Positions 1 to 6,480 of a DNA stretch of 13,472 nt are shown here, one piece after another. The notes below the pieces were generated by a model, which searched no databases, was not told the DNA's origin, and was given only the letters and a program-made list of their open reading frames with translations. The position numbers were made by a program, and so were the translations under genes. Position 1 is the stretch's first letter. Every line of letters begins with the position of its first letter. Origin of the DNA: Clostridia bacterium (lineage in GTDB: Bacteria; Bacillota; Clostridia; Oscillospirales; CAG-272); contig JAFTXB010000129.1 in the NCBI GenBank assembly GCA_017461825.1, positions 1-13,472 of the forward strand. Direction: 5' to 3'.

Positions 1-8
1 AGCTTCAT
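1..8 (-). CDS. 5' end of an unidentified gene leaving the window
   Basis: Only the first codons are inside the window (Met-Lys, then CT of a third codon). The start is supported by an AAAGGAA ribosome binding site at 14-20, five bases before the ATG. An in-frame ATG five codons upstream (21-23) has no comparable site, so the ATG at 6-8 is preferred. Nothing can be said about the product. It lies downstream of prfC on the same strand but 364 bases away, beyond a hairpin followed by T7, so it is probably a separate transcription unit. Confidence 0.4.
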
Positions 9-31
9 ATACGTTCCTTTCATAAGTTATC

Positions 32-71
32 AAAAAAAGCACAAACAAAATAGAAGGACGCGAGTTTGTGC
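32..71 (-). terminator. Stem-loop with T7, terminator or leader attenuator
   Basis: Read on the minus strand, GCACAAAC (71-64) pairs perfectly with GTTTGTGC (46-39) across a 17-base loop and is followed directly by seven T (38-32). This is intrinsic-terminator architecture, with a fairly A-T rich stem. It sits 24 bases upstream of the start codon of the gene at the left edge and about 300 bases past the prfC stop. It may be a late terminator of the prfC transcript or an attenuator in the leader of the edge gene. Two further copies of the GCACAAAC half-site upstream (86-79 and 140-133) could compete for the single GTTTGTGC. Confidence 0.5.
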
Positions 72-106
72 GCTTACCGTTTGTGCTACAGTGGGCGTTT
101 GTTTTC

Positions 107-126
107 GGCGGGAGCGAGCCCCCGCC
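107..126. repeat. G-C inverted repeat
   Basis: GGCGGG (107-112) pairs with CCCGCC (121-126) around an eight-base loop. There is no T-run after it on either strand, so it is not an obvious terminator. It looks like one part of a palindromic intergenic repeat. Confidence 0.5.
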
Positions 127-249
127 CTACGGGTTTGTGCGCCATTTTTTTGCAAATCTAACATCGGTGAGCGGGCAGGGTCTTGGCGGTGCCTGACCGC
201 TTGCGGGAGCTATTGTTCCGTCAGCGTAAAAACTACGCCAATTTTTGCT

Positions 250-287
250 CTAAACATTGGAGCGGCGCAGAGGCACTCCAGTTTTAG
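250..287. repeat. Long imperfect inverted repeat
   Basis: CTAAACATTGGAG (250-262) is nearly the reverse complement of CTCCAGTTTTAG (276-287), with small bulges near the middle of the stem and a 13-base loop. The structure reads equally well on both strands and has no T-run. It adds to the chain of hairpins between the edge gene and prfC. Confidence 0.45.
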
Positions 288-322
288 CCTAAATAACCCC
301 TGATTTAAAAAGTTTGGGGGGC

Positions 323-367
323 GTGGGGGGCTTTACAAAGCCCCCCACAAAAAACCGCGTCCCCGCG
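323..367 (-). terminator. Probable prfC terminator region, two stem-loops
   Basis: Directly after the prfC stop, the minus strand reads a short CGCG-GGGA-CGCG stem (367-356) followed by G and six T (354-349). Next comes a perfect 12-base-pair inverted repeat, GTGGGGGGCTTT / AAAGCCCCCCAC (348-323), which is followed by a C6 run and a T5 run further on. The first stem is short and the second is very stable but lacks an immediate T-run. Together they are the best candidate for ending the prfC transcript. Confidence 0.5.
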
Positions 368-372
368 TCTTT

Positions 373-1956
373 TTAATTCCCGAATTCAACCAGCTCGAGG
401 CCTTCGTTGTTGTCAAGGGTATGGCGGATGTGCCACTCGCTGTTAAAGAGGAGGAAGTCGTTGCCGCGGAAATCCTGTACCCACTTGATATCAAACAAGT
501 GCAGCTTTTTGGGGTCTGCCCCGTTGGCGATGCGGCGGATATACTGATAGGGCTGCGGATATTGCTTATACGTCACACCATATTCGGATTTCATGCGCGA
601 TTCCAGAACGTCGTATTGTAGCATACCGACCACACCGACGTACACGCGCTCCAGTCCTCCGCCCGGCTCGATGAAGATCTGGATCGCACCCTCTTGCGCG
701 ATCTGATTCATGCCCTTGGAGAACTTCTTACGCTTCATGCTGTCCACCTGCTCCACCATAGCAAAGCACTCGGGCGCAAAGGTAGGAATGCCCTCAAATT
801 GGATCTTGTTGGTCTTTTCGCAAACGGTATCACCGATCGAGAAGATGCCGGGGTCAAAAACACCGATGATGTCGCCCGCATAGGCTTCTTCGATGATCGA
901 GCGCTCCTGCGCCATCATCTGCTGGGGCTGGGAGAGGCGCAGCGCCTTGCCCCCTTGCACGTGGAAATACTCCTTTTCGTGCTCAAATTTGCCCGATACG
1001 ATACGCATGAACGCAATACGGTCGCGGTGCGCTTTGTTCATGTTTGCCTGAATCTTAAAGACGAACGCCGAAAAGCCTTCGTCAAAGGGACTGACCGTCA
1101 CGTCTCCCGCCCGTCTTGCAAGCGGTGCGGTGGTCATTTTGAGAAAATGCTCGAGGAAGAACTCCACACCAAAGTTGTTGAGCGCCGAGCCAAAGAACAC
1201 GGGGCTGAGCTTGCCGCATCGCACCTGCTCAAGGTCAAAATCAAAGCACGCACCGTCCAAAAGCTCAACCTGCTCGGTCAGTTCCTCGCGCGCATAGGAG
1301 CCGATCAGCTCGTCCAGCCGCGCGGTGTCAGTAATATCGCAGTCAATCGATGCGAGGCGATCGCGCCCACGGTGCGAGTTGCCAAACGCCAAAATTTTGC
1401 GCCCGTCGCGGTCGTAAACGCCCTTGAAGCTGACACCGCAACCGATCGGCCAGTTCATGGGATAGGTGCCAATGCCGAACTCCTTTTCCAGCTCATCGAG
1501 AAGATCAAACGGGTCTCTTGCCTCGTGGTCGAGCTTGTTGATGAAGGTAAAGATCGGAATATGGCGCATCGCACAGACCTTGAAGAGCTTGCGCGTCTGC
1601 GGCTCAATTCCCTTTGCCGCATCAATGACCATCACTGCGCTGTCGGCAGCCATCAGGGTGCGGTAGGTGTCCTCCGAGAAGTCCTGATGTCCGGGTGTGT
1701 CGAGAATATTGATGCAATAGCCGTCGTATTCAAATTGCATGACCGACGAGGTGATCGAGATTCCTCTCTTTTTCTCCATCTCCATCCAGTCGGAAACGGC
1801 GTGTCGATCGGACGCCTTGCCCTTGACCGATCCTGCCGTCTGAATGGCGCCACCGTAGAGCAAAAATTTTTCGGTCAGTGTTGTTTTACCCGCGTCGGGG
1901 TGCGAAATGATTGCAAACGTCCGTCTGCGGTTGATCTCCTGTTCCAGTGCTTTCAT
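373..1956 (-). CDS. prfC: Peptide chain release factor 3 (RF3)
   Basis: RF3 is a cytoplasmic translational GTPase that removes RF1 and RF2 from the ribosome after peptide release. Counted from the ATG at 1956, the protein has 527 residues, close to the usual ~530. It shows the G1 P-loop SHPDAGKTT (18-26), the G2 region GISITSS (65-71), G3 DTPGH (86-90) and G4 NKLD (140-143). An EF-Tu-like domain II and the RF3-specific C-terminal domain follow. Family members typically begin a few residues before RRRTFAIISHPDAGKTT, which fits this ATG. A TTG four codons upstream (1968) would only add MNGS and lies too close to the AAAGG site. The AAAGG is in turn rather far (14 bases) from the ATG, so the start is slightly uncertain. 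The gene has its own promoter at 2004-2032. Confidence 0.96.
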   Translation of the reverse strand: MKALEQEINRRRTFAIISHPDAGKTTLTEKFLLYGGAIQTAGSVKGKASDRHAVSDWMEMEKKRGISITSSVMQFEYDGYCINILDTPGHQDFSEDTYRTLMAADSAVMVIDAAKGIEPQTRKLFKVCAMRHIPIFTFINKLDHEARDPFDLLDELEKEFGIGTYPMNWPIGCGVSFKGVYDRDGRKILAFGNSHRGRDRLASIDCDITDTARLDELIGSYAREELTEQVELLDGACFDFDLEQVRCGKLSPVFFGSALNNFGVEFFLEHFLKMTTAPLARRAGDVTVSPFDEGFSAFVFKIQANMNKAHRDRIAFMRIVSGKFEHEKEYFHVQGGKALRLSQPQQMMAQERSIIEEAYAGDIIGVFDPGIFSIGDTVCEKTNKIQFEGIPTFAPECFAMVEQVDSMKRKKFSKGMNQIAQEGAIQIFIEPGGGLERVYVGVVGMLQYDVLESRMKSEYGVTYKQYPQPYQYIRRIANGADPKKLHLFDIKWVQDFRGNDFLLFNSEWHIRHTLDNNEGLELVEFGN

Positions 1957-2003
1957 TGAACCGTTCAATGCCTTTCTGCAATAAATGACTTTTTCAGCTC
2001 TAT

Positions 2004-2032
2004 ATTATACCACATCTAAAAAATATATGCAA
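2004..2032 (-). promoter_or_regulatory. Sigma-A type promoter of prfC
   Basis: On the minus strand a -35 element TTGCAT (2032-2027) is separated by 17 bases from a perfect TATAAT (2009-2004). TG is placed one base before the -10 (TGG TATAAT), an extended -10. Transcription would begin near 1997 and leave a leader of about 40 bases before the prfC ATG at 1956. The element lies between the upstream lipoprotein stop and prfC. Confidence 0.75.
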
Positions 2033-2050
2033 GGGGAGAATTGCTTTTTC

Positions 2051-3421
2051 TCACTGATAAGATGTGTTGACCACTCTGCATTTGTAGTGATGCACTCCGG
2101 GGGTCTCATAGAAAAACGGATACAGCGTGCCGTCAAGATTGAAATAAAAATTGATCTTTTCGGTGGTCCATGTATAAAGTGAGGTCGGCTTTTTGTCGGG
2201 GAAGGACGTGACGATCGATCCGTCGGAATAGCTTCCGATCCCCTTCACGCTTTCGGTTGCCATGACGGTGGAGGAAACTCTATTGAACTGTCTCGTCTTC
2301 TTGTTAAACTGATAAACAGCCTTTGAGGTCGTAAACCAAAGCATATCGGGCTCGCCGTAAACGGGGCTGATGTCGTGCCCCGAGGCATTGGGAATTCTCA
2401 GTCCCATCGTAGGTTCCGCGGTTGCAACGATGCCATCGTCATTTTTTTCCACCCGATAAGCCTGGAGCTTATTGGAGCCGATCACCCAAAGCACCTCTTG
2501 CGTGGGATCCCACTGCACACCGTGCGCATCGGGGAAATCGATCTCCGTGTATCGGTAGGGGCTATCGTCCATGTCAAACAGACGGACCTTGCTTGCCGAG
2601 CTGGACGCCGTTGCAACGACCCCGTTCGGCAAAAGCTCTGCTCCGTGCGTGCCCGATGCCGCACTGTGCGTCTCCCAGATCAGATCTCCCGTTTCATAGT
2701 CGAGCACACAGACGTGCGTTCCGCTCCCCGTCACGATCACCTCCCGCCCATTGCGGTCGATGCGGAAGTTGATACCTGTTGAGCCGATTTTGACGGGAAT
2801 GCTCCGAATCAGCTTGGTCTCCTCGTTGGAAAAAGGGAAGATCTCATAAATATCAATGGTTGGGCTGCCCGAATTGGTTGCGGCAACGCGATACACGTCG
2901 GTAACGGTGCCCTCGATCGAAAGATCCTTCGCCACATAGGGGGTATCGGCATCAAACAGCTTTATAAACTCCTGCGCCGCGCGCGCCGTGGCAAAATCAC
3001 TGCCGCCCACGATCACGATGCGATCGCCCTGTGCAAGGATCCGATAGTCTCTTAGCCCCAGCGACTCCACAAGCGCCGCATCGGTACGGCTCGTCTTGCC
3101 GATCAGGATCTCACGGGGCGTGCTTACGGGTTGAGAATCCTTCTCACATTTCACGACCGTTTTCGTTGCGTCGGACATTGCACTTGTGAGCATCTCCGCT
3201 GCGCCGCCAATTACTTCGATCGACTCTGCGGGATAAACGACGGTATAGAGGGGCTGGTTGTTTTTGTCAACAAAAAGCAACCTATCGTCCGGCACCGTGG
3301 CAAAATTGGTTTCGTCCTTCTCGGTATTGGGAAGGTCGCTCACCGAGCTTTGGTTGCCACACCCCGTAAAGCAAAGCATCAGGGACAAAAAAAGAAACGT
3401 TTTTTTCATTAGAGATTTCAT
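2051..3421 (-). CDS. Lipoprotein with beta-propeller domain
   Basis: This 456-residue protein has a lipoprotein signal: a basic start, a hydrophobic stretch and FTGC with Cys21 as the likely lipidated residue, then a Ser/Asn/Asp-rich linker. Residues ~50-170 resemble the N-terminal domain found beside family 67 alpha-glucuronidases and in related surface proteins (EILIGKTSR at 104-112, VIVGGSDFATARAAQEF at 136-152). Residues ~200-450 form a probable beta-propeller. Blade-like units recur every 41-51 residues, several with a His at the equivalent place (HGAEL 259, HGVQW 300, HDISP 349, HHYKC 444). The propeller recalls DUF6528-type families, but I cannot confirm this. A role in binding or processing surface carbohydrate is inference. 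The start ATG has AAAGGA ten bases upstream. The gene is not close-coupled to either neighbour. Confidence 0.85.
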   Translation of the reverse strand: MKSLMKKTFLFLSLMLCFTGCGNQSSVSDLPNTEKDETNFATVPDDRLLFVDKNNQPLYTVVYPAESIEVIGGAAEMLTSAMSDATKTVVKCEKDSQPVSTPREILIGKTSRTDAALVESLGLRDYRILAQGDRIVIVGGSDFATARAAQEFIKLFDADTPYVAKDLSIEGTVTDVYRVAATNSGSPTIDIYEIFPFSNEETKLIRSIPVKIGSTGINFRIDRNGREVIVTGSGTHVCVLDYETGDLIWETHSAASGTHGAELLPNGVVATASSSASKVRLFDMDDSPYRYTEIDFPDAHGVQWDPTQEVLWVIGSNKLQAYRVEKNDDGIVATAEPTMGLRIPNASGHDISPVYGEPDMLWFTTSKAVYQFNKKTRQFNRVSSTVMATESVKGIGSYSDGSIVTSFPDKKPTSLYTWTTEKINFYFNLDGTLYPFFYETPGVHHYKCRVVNTSYQ

Positions 3422-3466
3422 GTTAGCAATATCCTTTCCATATTTTATATATTTTTTATAAATTTA

Positions 3467-3472
3467 ATTATA
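3467..3472 (-). promoter_or_regulatory. Candidate -10 for the lipoprotein gene
   Basis: The 92 bases between the DUF554 gene and the lipoprotein gene are very A-T rich. The minus strand contains TATAAT (3472-3467) about 46 bases before the start codon. No convincing -35 is seen at the right distance, and A-T richness makes chance matches likely. Confidence 0.3.
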
Positions 3473-3513
3473 TACTATATGCGAGAAAAAGTTCCCACAA
3501 AAAACATAAACCA

Positions 3514-4320
3514 TTAAATCAAGCCTCCCAACCATTCAGCAAGCGGAATGAGAAAGGCAGGAAGAATGATAGCGGGCATATAGTTCATGATCTTAAGCTT
3601 TGTGACACCGAGCATATTCAGTGCCAGTGCCACAATAAGGATCGAGCCTGTGATCGACATGCACATAATGACATCGGCTGAAAGGAAAGGTGCAACCCAT
3701 TGTGCCAGCAGTGTAATGGTACCCTCAAATACCAAAATAAATGCCGCCGAAAACATAACGCCTACCCCCATCGAGACCGACAAAACGATTGCTGTTACAA
3801 AGTCAAGCGTTGATTTTGTGTAGAGCATGGTATGATCGCAAAGCAGACCGCTGTTGAGTGCTCCGACAATGGTAAGCGAGCCCACGCAACAAAGAAGCGA
3901 TGCCGTCACAAATCCCTGCGCAACGTTGCCAAACCGAGCCTTTGCCAAGGATTCCACCATATCCCCAAGCTTGTTGATGCCGCTGTCGAGATCAAGGATC
4001 TGACCGATCAATCCGCCAAATGTCATGGAAAGAATCACGATCAAAGTCTGCTCTCCCGCAAGAGCCGCAACCGATCCCCCCACCAAGCTGTTCGAGAGCG
4101 CTCCGCGGATCTGATCATTGACCGCTCCCTTGATAATGCCTGTGATACCGATCGACAACACACACAGTGCAAGTCCATTCAAAACACAATTCGACAGTCC
4201 CCTTGTGCGTGCGCTTCGTTTCTTGCCGCTCAAAAAGTGTTTTGCCGCCAATCCAATCACCGAGCCGCCAATCATGGCAAGCGCATTGACGATCGTTCCC
4301 CAAAGTCTCAACTGTTCCAT
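3514..4320 (-). CDS. DUF554 family integral membrane protein
   Basis: This 268-residue, strongly hydrophobic protein (about seven membrane segments) matches the DUF554/YdfK-like family. It has the N-terminal signature LWGTIVNALAMIGGSVIGL, the block GFVTASLLCCVGSLTIVGAL, the LYTKSTLDF segment, and a C-terminal LNMLGVTKLKIMNYMPAI stretch. The function of the family is unknown to me and a transport role is only presumed. The protein is longer than the usual ~230 residues, apparently through an insertion in the loop around residues 60-90. The chosen ATG is preceded by AGG eight bases upstream. A TTG 14 codons earlier (4362) would add a charged leader not expected in the family. It lies 105 bases downstream of apbE on the same strand and may be read as the last gene of that operon. 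Confidence 0.9.
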   Translation of the reverse strand: MEQLRLWGTIVNALAMIGGSVIGLAAKHFLSGKKRSARTRGLSNCVLNGLALCVLSIGITGIIKGAVNDQIRGALSNSLVGGSVAALAGEQTLIVILSMTFGGLIGQILDLDSGINKLGDMVESLAKARFGNVAQGFVTASLLCCVGSLTIVGALNSGLLCDHTMLYTKSTLDFVTAIVLSVSMGVGVMFSAAFILVFEGTITLLAQWVAPFLSADVIMCMSITGSILIVALALNMLGVTKLKIMNYMPAIILPAFLIPLAEWLGGLI

Positions 4321-4374
4321 TTCTTTACCTGATTTCTTGTTTTTTTGGTAGCATTGTCCCAATCCTCATCAAAG

Positions 4375-4413
4375 AAACTATTCAAAAAGCCTCTTTGGAA
4401 TCTGCAATAGTTT
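4375..4413. repeat. Eight-base inverted repeat between apbE and the DUF554 gene
   Basis: AAACTATT (4375-4382) and AATAGTTT (4406-4413) are exact reverse complements, with 23 bases between them. No T-run follows on the minus strand, so it is a weak terminator candidate. It may only be a processing or attenuation hairpin in the apbE-DUF554 spacer. Confidence 0.3.
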
Positions 4414-4425
4414 TCAAAGAAAGTG

Positions 4426-5424
4426 TTATTTGTTTTCACTGAATCGGTTGGAAAAACCTTTCGTTACATCAATACTTCCGTCCTGAGCGATAAGGATCGC
4501 CTCAAACGCATATATACCCGATTCATAAAATGCCATAGCGGCATCCCGTCCCATGACAAAAAGTGCCGTGGAAAGCGCATCCGCCAAGGCTCCGTCCCGA
4601 GCAATCACAGCCACGCTCGCAAGCCCTTTTTCGGCAGGATAGCCGCTCTCGGGATCAAGCAAGTGGTGATACTTTATCCCATCGATCATCACAAAACGCT
4701 CATAATCCCCCGACACAGACAAGATCTCCCCCGTCTGTAAGGTCATAACACCAACTGTTCCGCCCGCATCCTTAGGATCGCGCAAGGCAACACGAAACTC
4801 CGCACCATCGGGTTTTGCGCCAAATACCGCCACGTTACTGCCAAACGATACCAATCCCCCTTCAACGCCACTGGTCTCAAGATAAGCTATCAAAGCCTTG
4901 ATCGCCGCTCCTTTTCCAATGCCGCCGAGATCGATCCTCATATTGGCGAAAGGCTTTTTCAGTGAGGTGTCGGTCAAGGTCAGCTTTTCATAACCCGTCA
5001 AGGTAAAAGCCGCCTCTAATTCTTCCTCAAGCGGAAGACGTCCGTCTGCCTCACATGCACTCCAAAGCTCAACAAAAGGTGCTACTGTCACGTCAAAAGC
5101 GCCGTCGGTGTTCTCACTGACAGCCAATGCCGTTTGCAAAAGTGACAGTGTTCGCACGTCAAGCGTCACGTCCCCATTTTCGGAATCATTCCACTTGGAA
5201 ACATCGCTTTCCGGCTTCGTGCGTGACCAAAGAGAATCGTATTCGACAAGGATCTCACGGCACTCGGCAAAAATATCCTCAGCAAGCACGCCGTTATTTG
5301 TATAAAGTGTGACGGTGATACTTGTATCCATCAAAAAGAAGGTGGTAGATCGCCCCCCATTGCCACAACCGCAAATGGACAGCAATGTTGCCAAAGTAAG
5401 TAAAACGAGAAGAGTTCGCTTCAT
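4426..5424 (-). CDS. apbE: FAD:protein FMN transferase (ApbE), lipoprotein
   Basis: ApbE enzymes use FAD to attach FMN covalently to a Thr or Ser of target proteins outside the cytoplasmic membrane (Na+-NQR and Rnf subunits, FMN-binding surface proteins). The protein has 332 residues, a normal length. It begins with a lipoprotein signal peptide (LLSICGC, lipidated Cys20), so it is predicted on the outer face of the membrane. Family motifs are DLGGIGKGAA (flavin and metal binding), HLLDPESGYPA, and the C-terminal DALSTALFVMG metal-binding block. The start codon overlaps the stop of the Gx gene as ATGA, and GAGGGG lies just upstream, so the two are translationally coupled. The context with Gx and NusG-II proteins points to flavinylated redox proteins, but no acceptor with an FMN-binding domain is encoded here. 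Confidence 0.95.
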   Translation of the reverse strand: MKRTLLVLLTLATLLSICGCGNGGRSTTFFLMDTSITVTLYTNNGVLAEDIFAECREILVEYDSLWSRTKPESDVSKWNDSENGDVTLDVRTLSLLQTALAVSENTDGAFDVTVAPFVELWSACEADGRLPLEEELEAAFTLTGYEKLTLTDTSLKKPFANMRIDLGGIGKGAAIKALIAYLETSGVEGGLVSFGSNVAVFGAKPDGAEFRVALRDPKDAGGTVGVMTLQTGEILSVSGDYERFVMIDGIKYHHLLDPESGYPAEKGLASVAVIARDGALADALSTALFVMGRDAAMAFYESGIYAFEAILIAQDGSIDVTKGFSNRFSENK

Positions 5425-5960
5425 CGCAATCCCCTCCCCTCAAAAAGAGCAGATAAGCGCGGCATGCAAAGGTTCAGCAAACTTCCCACAATACCGCCAT
5501 AGATCACCGAGGCGATAAGAAGCGCCGGCAGATAGGATGGGATAAGAGACACACCGAACAGAGTGACTGCCGCTATGATCTGTCCTGTGTTATGCGCTGC
5601 CGCGCAAAGCACCGAAACACCGAAATAACTGCAACCGCGCCCGATCTTTGACAGCAAAAAAAGCATCAAAAACGAGCATAGTCCGCCCAATGCAGAAAAA
5701 TAGAGCGATGTGACCGAGCCAAACAAAAGCCCCATGATCAAAATCCGCATCGCCGAAACGACAAGTGCATCAATGGGTGAGATCAAACAAAACACTACCA
5801 CCACCACAAGGTTGGCAAGCCCCAAGCGAAAACCGGGGAGCGGCACAATCGCCCCCAAAGGCAAAAGTGTTTCAAGGTAAGAAAGCATCAATGCCACGCC
5901 GAGCAACATTGCGTCAAGGCATAGCCGTTTGGTGCGGCTATCCCGCAACATGATCGACAT
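5421..5960 (-). CDS. Gx transporter family membrane protein (heptaprenyl diphosphate synthase component I-like)
   Basis: This 179-residue protein is almost entirely hydrophobic, with about five or six membrane segments. It matches the family called Gx transporter or 'heptaprenyl diphosphate synthase component I' (Pfam PF07456). The hallmark is the stretch from LSYLETLLP through PLPGFRLGLANLVVVVV (about residues 28-56), and it ends with a conserved small-residue helix. The biochemical role is not established. The gene is commonly found near apbE and NusG-domain-II genes in Bacillota. The ATG at 5960 has GAGGGGAGG eight bases upstream. Its start overlaps the NusG-II gene by 23 bases and its stop overlaps apbE by 4, so the three form one translationally coupled operon. 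Confidence 0.88.
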   Translation of the reverse strand: MSIMLRDSRTKRLCLDAMLLGVALMLSYLETLLPLGAIVPLPGFRLGLANLVVVVVFCLISPIDALVVSAMRILIMGLLFGSVTSLYFSALGGLCSFLMLFLLSKIGRGCSYFGVSVLCAAAHNTGQIIAAVTLFGVSLIPSYLPALLIASVIYGGIVGSLLNLCMPRLSALFEGRGLR

Positions 5961-6309
5961 CGCCGTCGCCTCCCCTCACCGTAAGCGTCACCCCCGCGGG
6001 CGCACAAAGGATCGTCTCACCATTTTTGGAAACGGCATGACTTGCAATACATACTCCATCGGGGCAGTTGCTTTCCTTGACAAATGCCGCACCGCCCTCG
6101 ATCATAATGTAAAGCGTAATACCGCGCGAAGAGACCTCAAAGGAAGTGTCCCGTGAGAGCGGATAGGAAAATGTTTCCTCGGGTGTTATCACAACAAGCC
6201 ATTCTCCCGCTCGGGTAGTCATAAGAGGAATCGCCAAAAGCAGCAAAGCAATCAAAAGAACCACCGCCGATACCAGCGCATCCCGATATGAAAGCCGATG
6301 CGAAAACAC
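5938..6309 (-). CDS. Membrane-anchored NusG domain II-containing protein
   Basis: The real gene starts at a GTG at 6309, preceded by AAGGAGGGAG, an excellent ribosome binding site. The frame is open far upstream (to 6864), but that part overlaps the divergent gene and promoter and is not translated. The 123-residue product has one N-terminal membrane segment (about 10-30) and an extracytoplasmic domain. That domain matches NusG domain II (Pfam PF07009), with the cysteine motif CPDGVC (82-87), the ISKNG-like turn SHAVSKNGE and a further Cys102. The three cysteines may form a disulfide or bind metal; this is inference. It is unrelated in function to the transcription factor NusG. It is the first gene of the operon with Gx and apbE, directly behind a good promoter. 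Confidence 0.85.
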   Translation of the reverse strand: MFSHRLSYRDALVSAVVLLIALLLLAIPLMTTRAGEWLVVITPEETFSYPLSRDTSFEVSSRGITLYIMIEGGAAFVKESNCPDGVCIASHAVSKNGETILCAPAGVTLTVRGGDGDVDHVAG

Positions 6310-6315
6310 GACTAT

Positions 6316-6326
6316 CTCCCTCCTTT
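6316..6326 (-). promoter_or_regulatory. Ribosome binding site deciding the GTG start
   Basis: The minus strand reads AAAAGGAGGGAG, with GGAGG nine bases before the GTG at 6309. This strong site is what fixes the start of the NusG-domain-II gene at GTG and not at any codon of the long upstream extension. Confidence 0.75.
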
Positions 6327-6342
6327 TTACCCATACTTTATT

Positions 6343-6371
6343 ATTATACCAAAAAACGTTACCAATTGCAA
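6343..6371 (-). promoter_or_regulatory. Sigma-A type promoter of the NusG-II/Gx/apbE operon
   Basis: On the minus strand TTGCAA (6371-6366) and a perfect TATAAT (6348-6343) are separated by 17 bases. Transcription would start near 6336 and leave about 27 bases before the GTG. It is divergent from the promoter at 6422-6450, with about 50 bases between the two -35 elements. Confidence 0.7.
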
Positions 6372-6421
6372 GATTAAAATGCAAGAAAATCGGCATTTTT
6401 TCACAAAAAATATAACCGTTC

Positions 6422-6450
6422 TTGACAAACCCACCATTTTGTGCTACAAT
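6422..6450 (+). promoter_or_regulatory. Sigma-A type promoter of the TIM-barrel gene
   Basis: A consensus -35 TTGACA (6422-6427) and TACAAT (6445-6450) are spaced by exactly 17 bases, with TG one base before the -10 (extended -10). Predicted transcription starts near 6457, about 24 bases before the ATG. It is the strongest promoter in the window by sequence. Confidence 0.8.
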
Positions 6451-6480
6451 ATCCATGACAAAATTCAAAAGGAGCAGACT

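Larger units (their letters stand above)
9..372. other. Gene-free, hairpin-rich intergenic region
   Basis: I see no credible gene in these 364 bases. The stretch contains several inverted repeats in succession: 39-46/64-71, 107-112/121-126, 186-190/196-200, 250-262/276-287, 323-334/337-348 and 356-359/364-367. GTTTGTGC occurs three times (64-71, 79-86, 133-140) and its reverse complement once (39-46). The segment is locally very G- and C-rich (G6 and C6 runs). It resembles the dispersed palindromic intergenic elements found in many bacterial genomes, but one window cannot show copy number. A 70-codon open frame on the plus strand (91-303) has no ribosome binding site and is rejected as a gene. 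Confidence 0.6.

Noticed and set aside
64..140. Three GTTTGTGC copies, considered as a CRISPR or direct-repeat array
   Set aside because: The units are only eight bases, with irregular spacers of 7 and 46 bases and no cas gene. They are better explained as half-sites of inverted repeats.
91..303. 70-codon plus-strand open frame in the left intergenic region
   Set aside because: It spans several inverted repeats, has no ribosome binding site and gives a Cys/Arg/Ser-rich translation of low plausibility.
694..1959. 421-codon open frame on the plus strand
   Set aside because: It lies wholly opposite prfC, whose GTPase motifs are unmistakable. The plus-strand translation shows no family resemblance and no ribosome binding site.
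2011..2050. Hairpin after the lipoprotein gene as a terminator (GCAA/TTGC stem)
   Set aside because: The stem has only four base pairs and overlaps the prfC -35 element. Reliable termination is not supported.
3832..4332. 166-codon plus-strand open frame opposite the DUF554 gene
   Set aside because: It mirrors a clear membrane protein on the minus strand and shows no coding features of its own.
6298..6480. Longer N-terminus for the TIM-barrel protein
   Set aside because: The extra codons cover the TTGACA/TACAAT promoter, and the ATG at 6481 has its own AAGGAG and matches the start of the domain.
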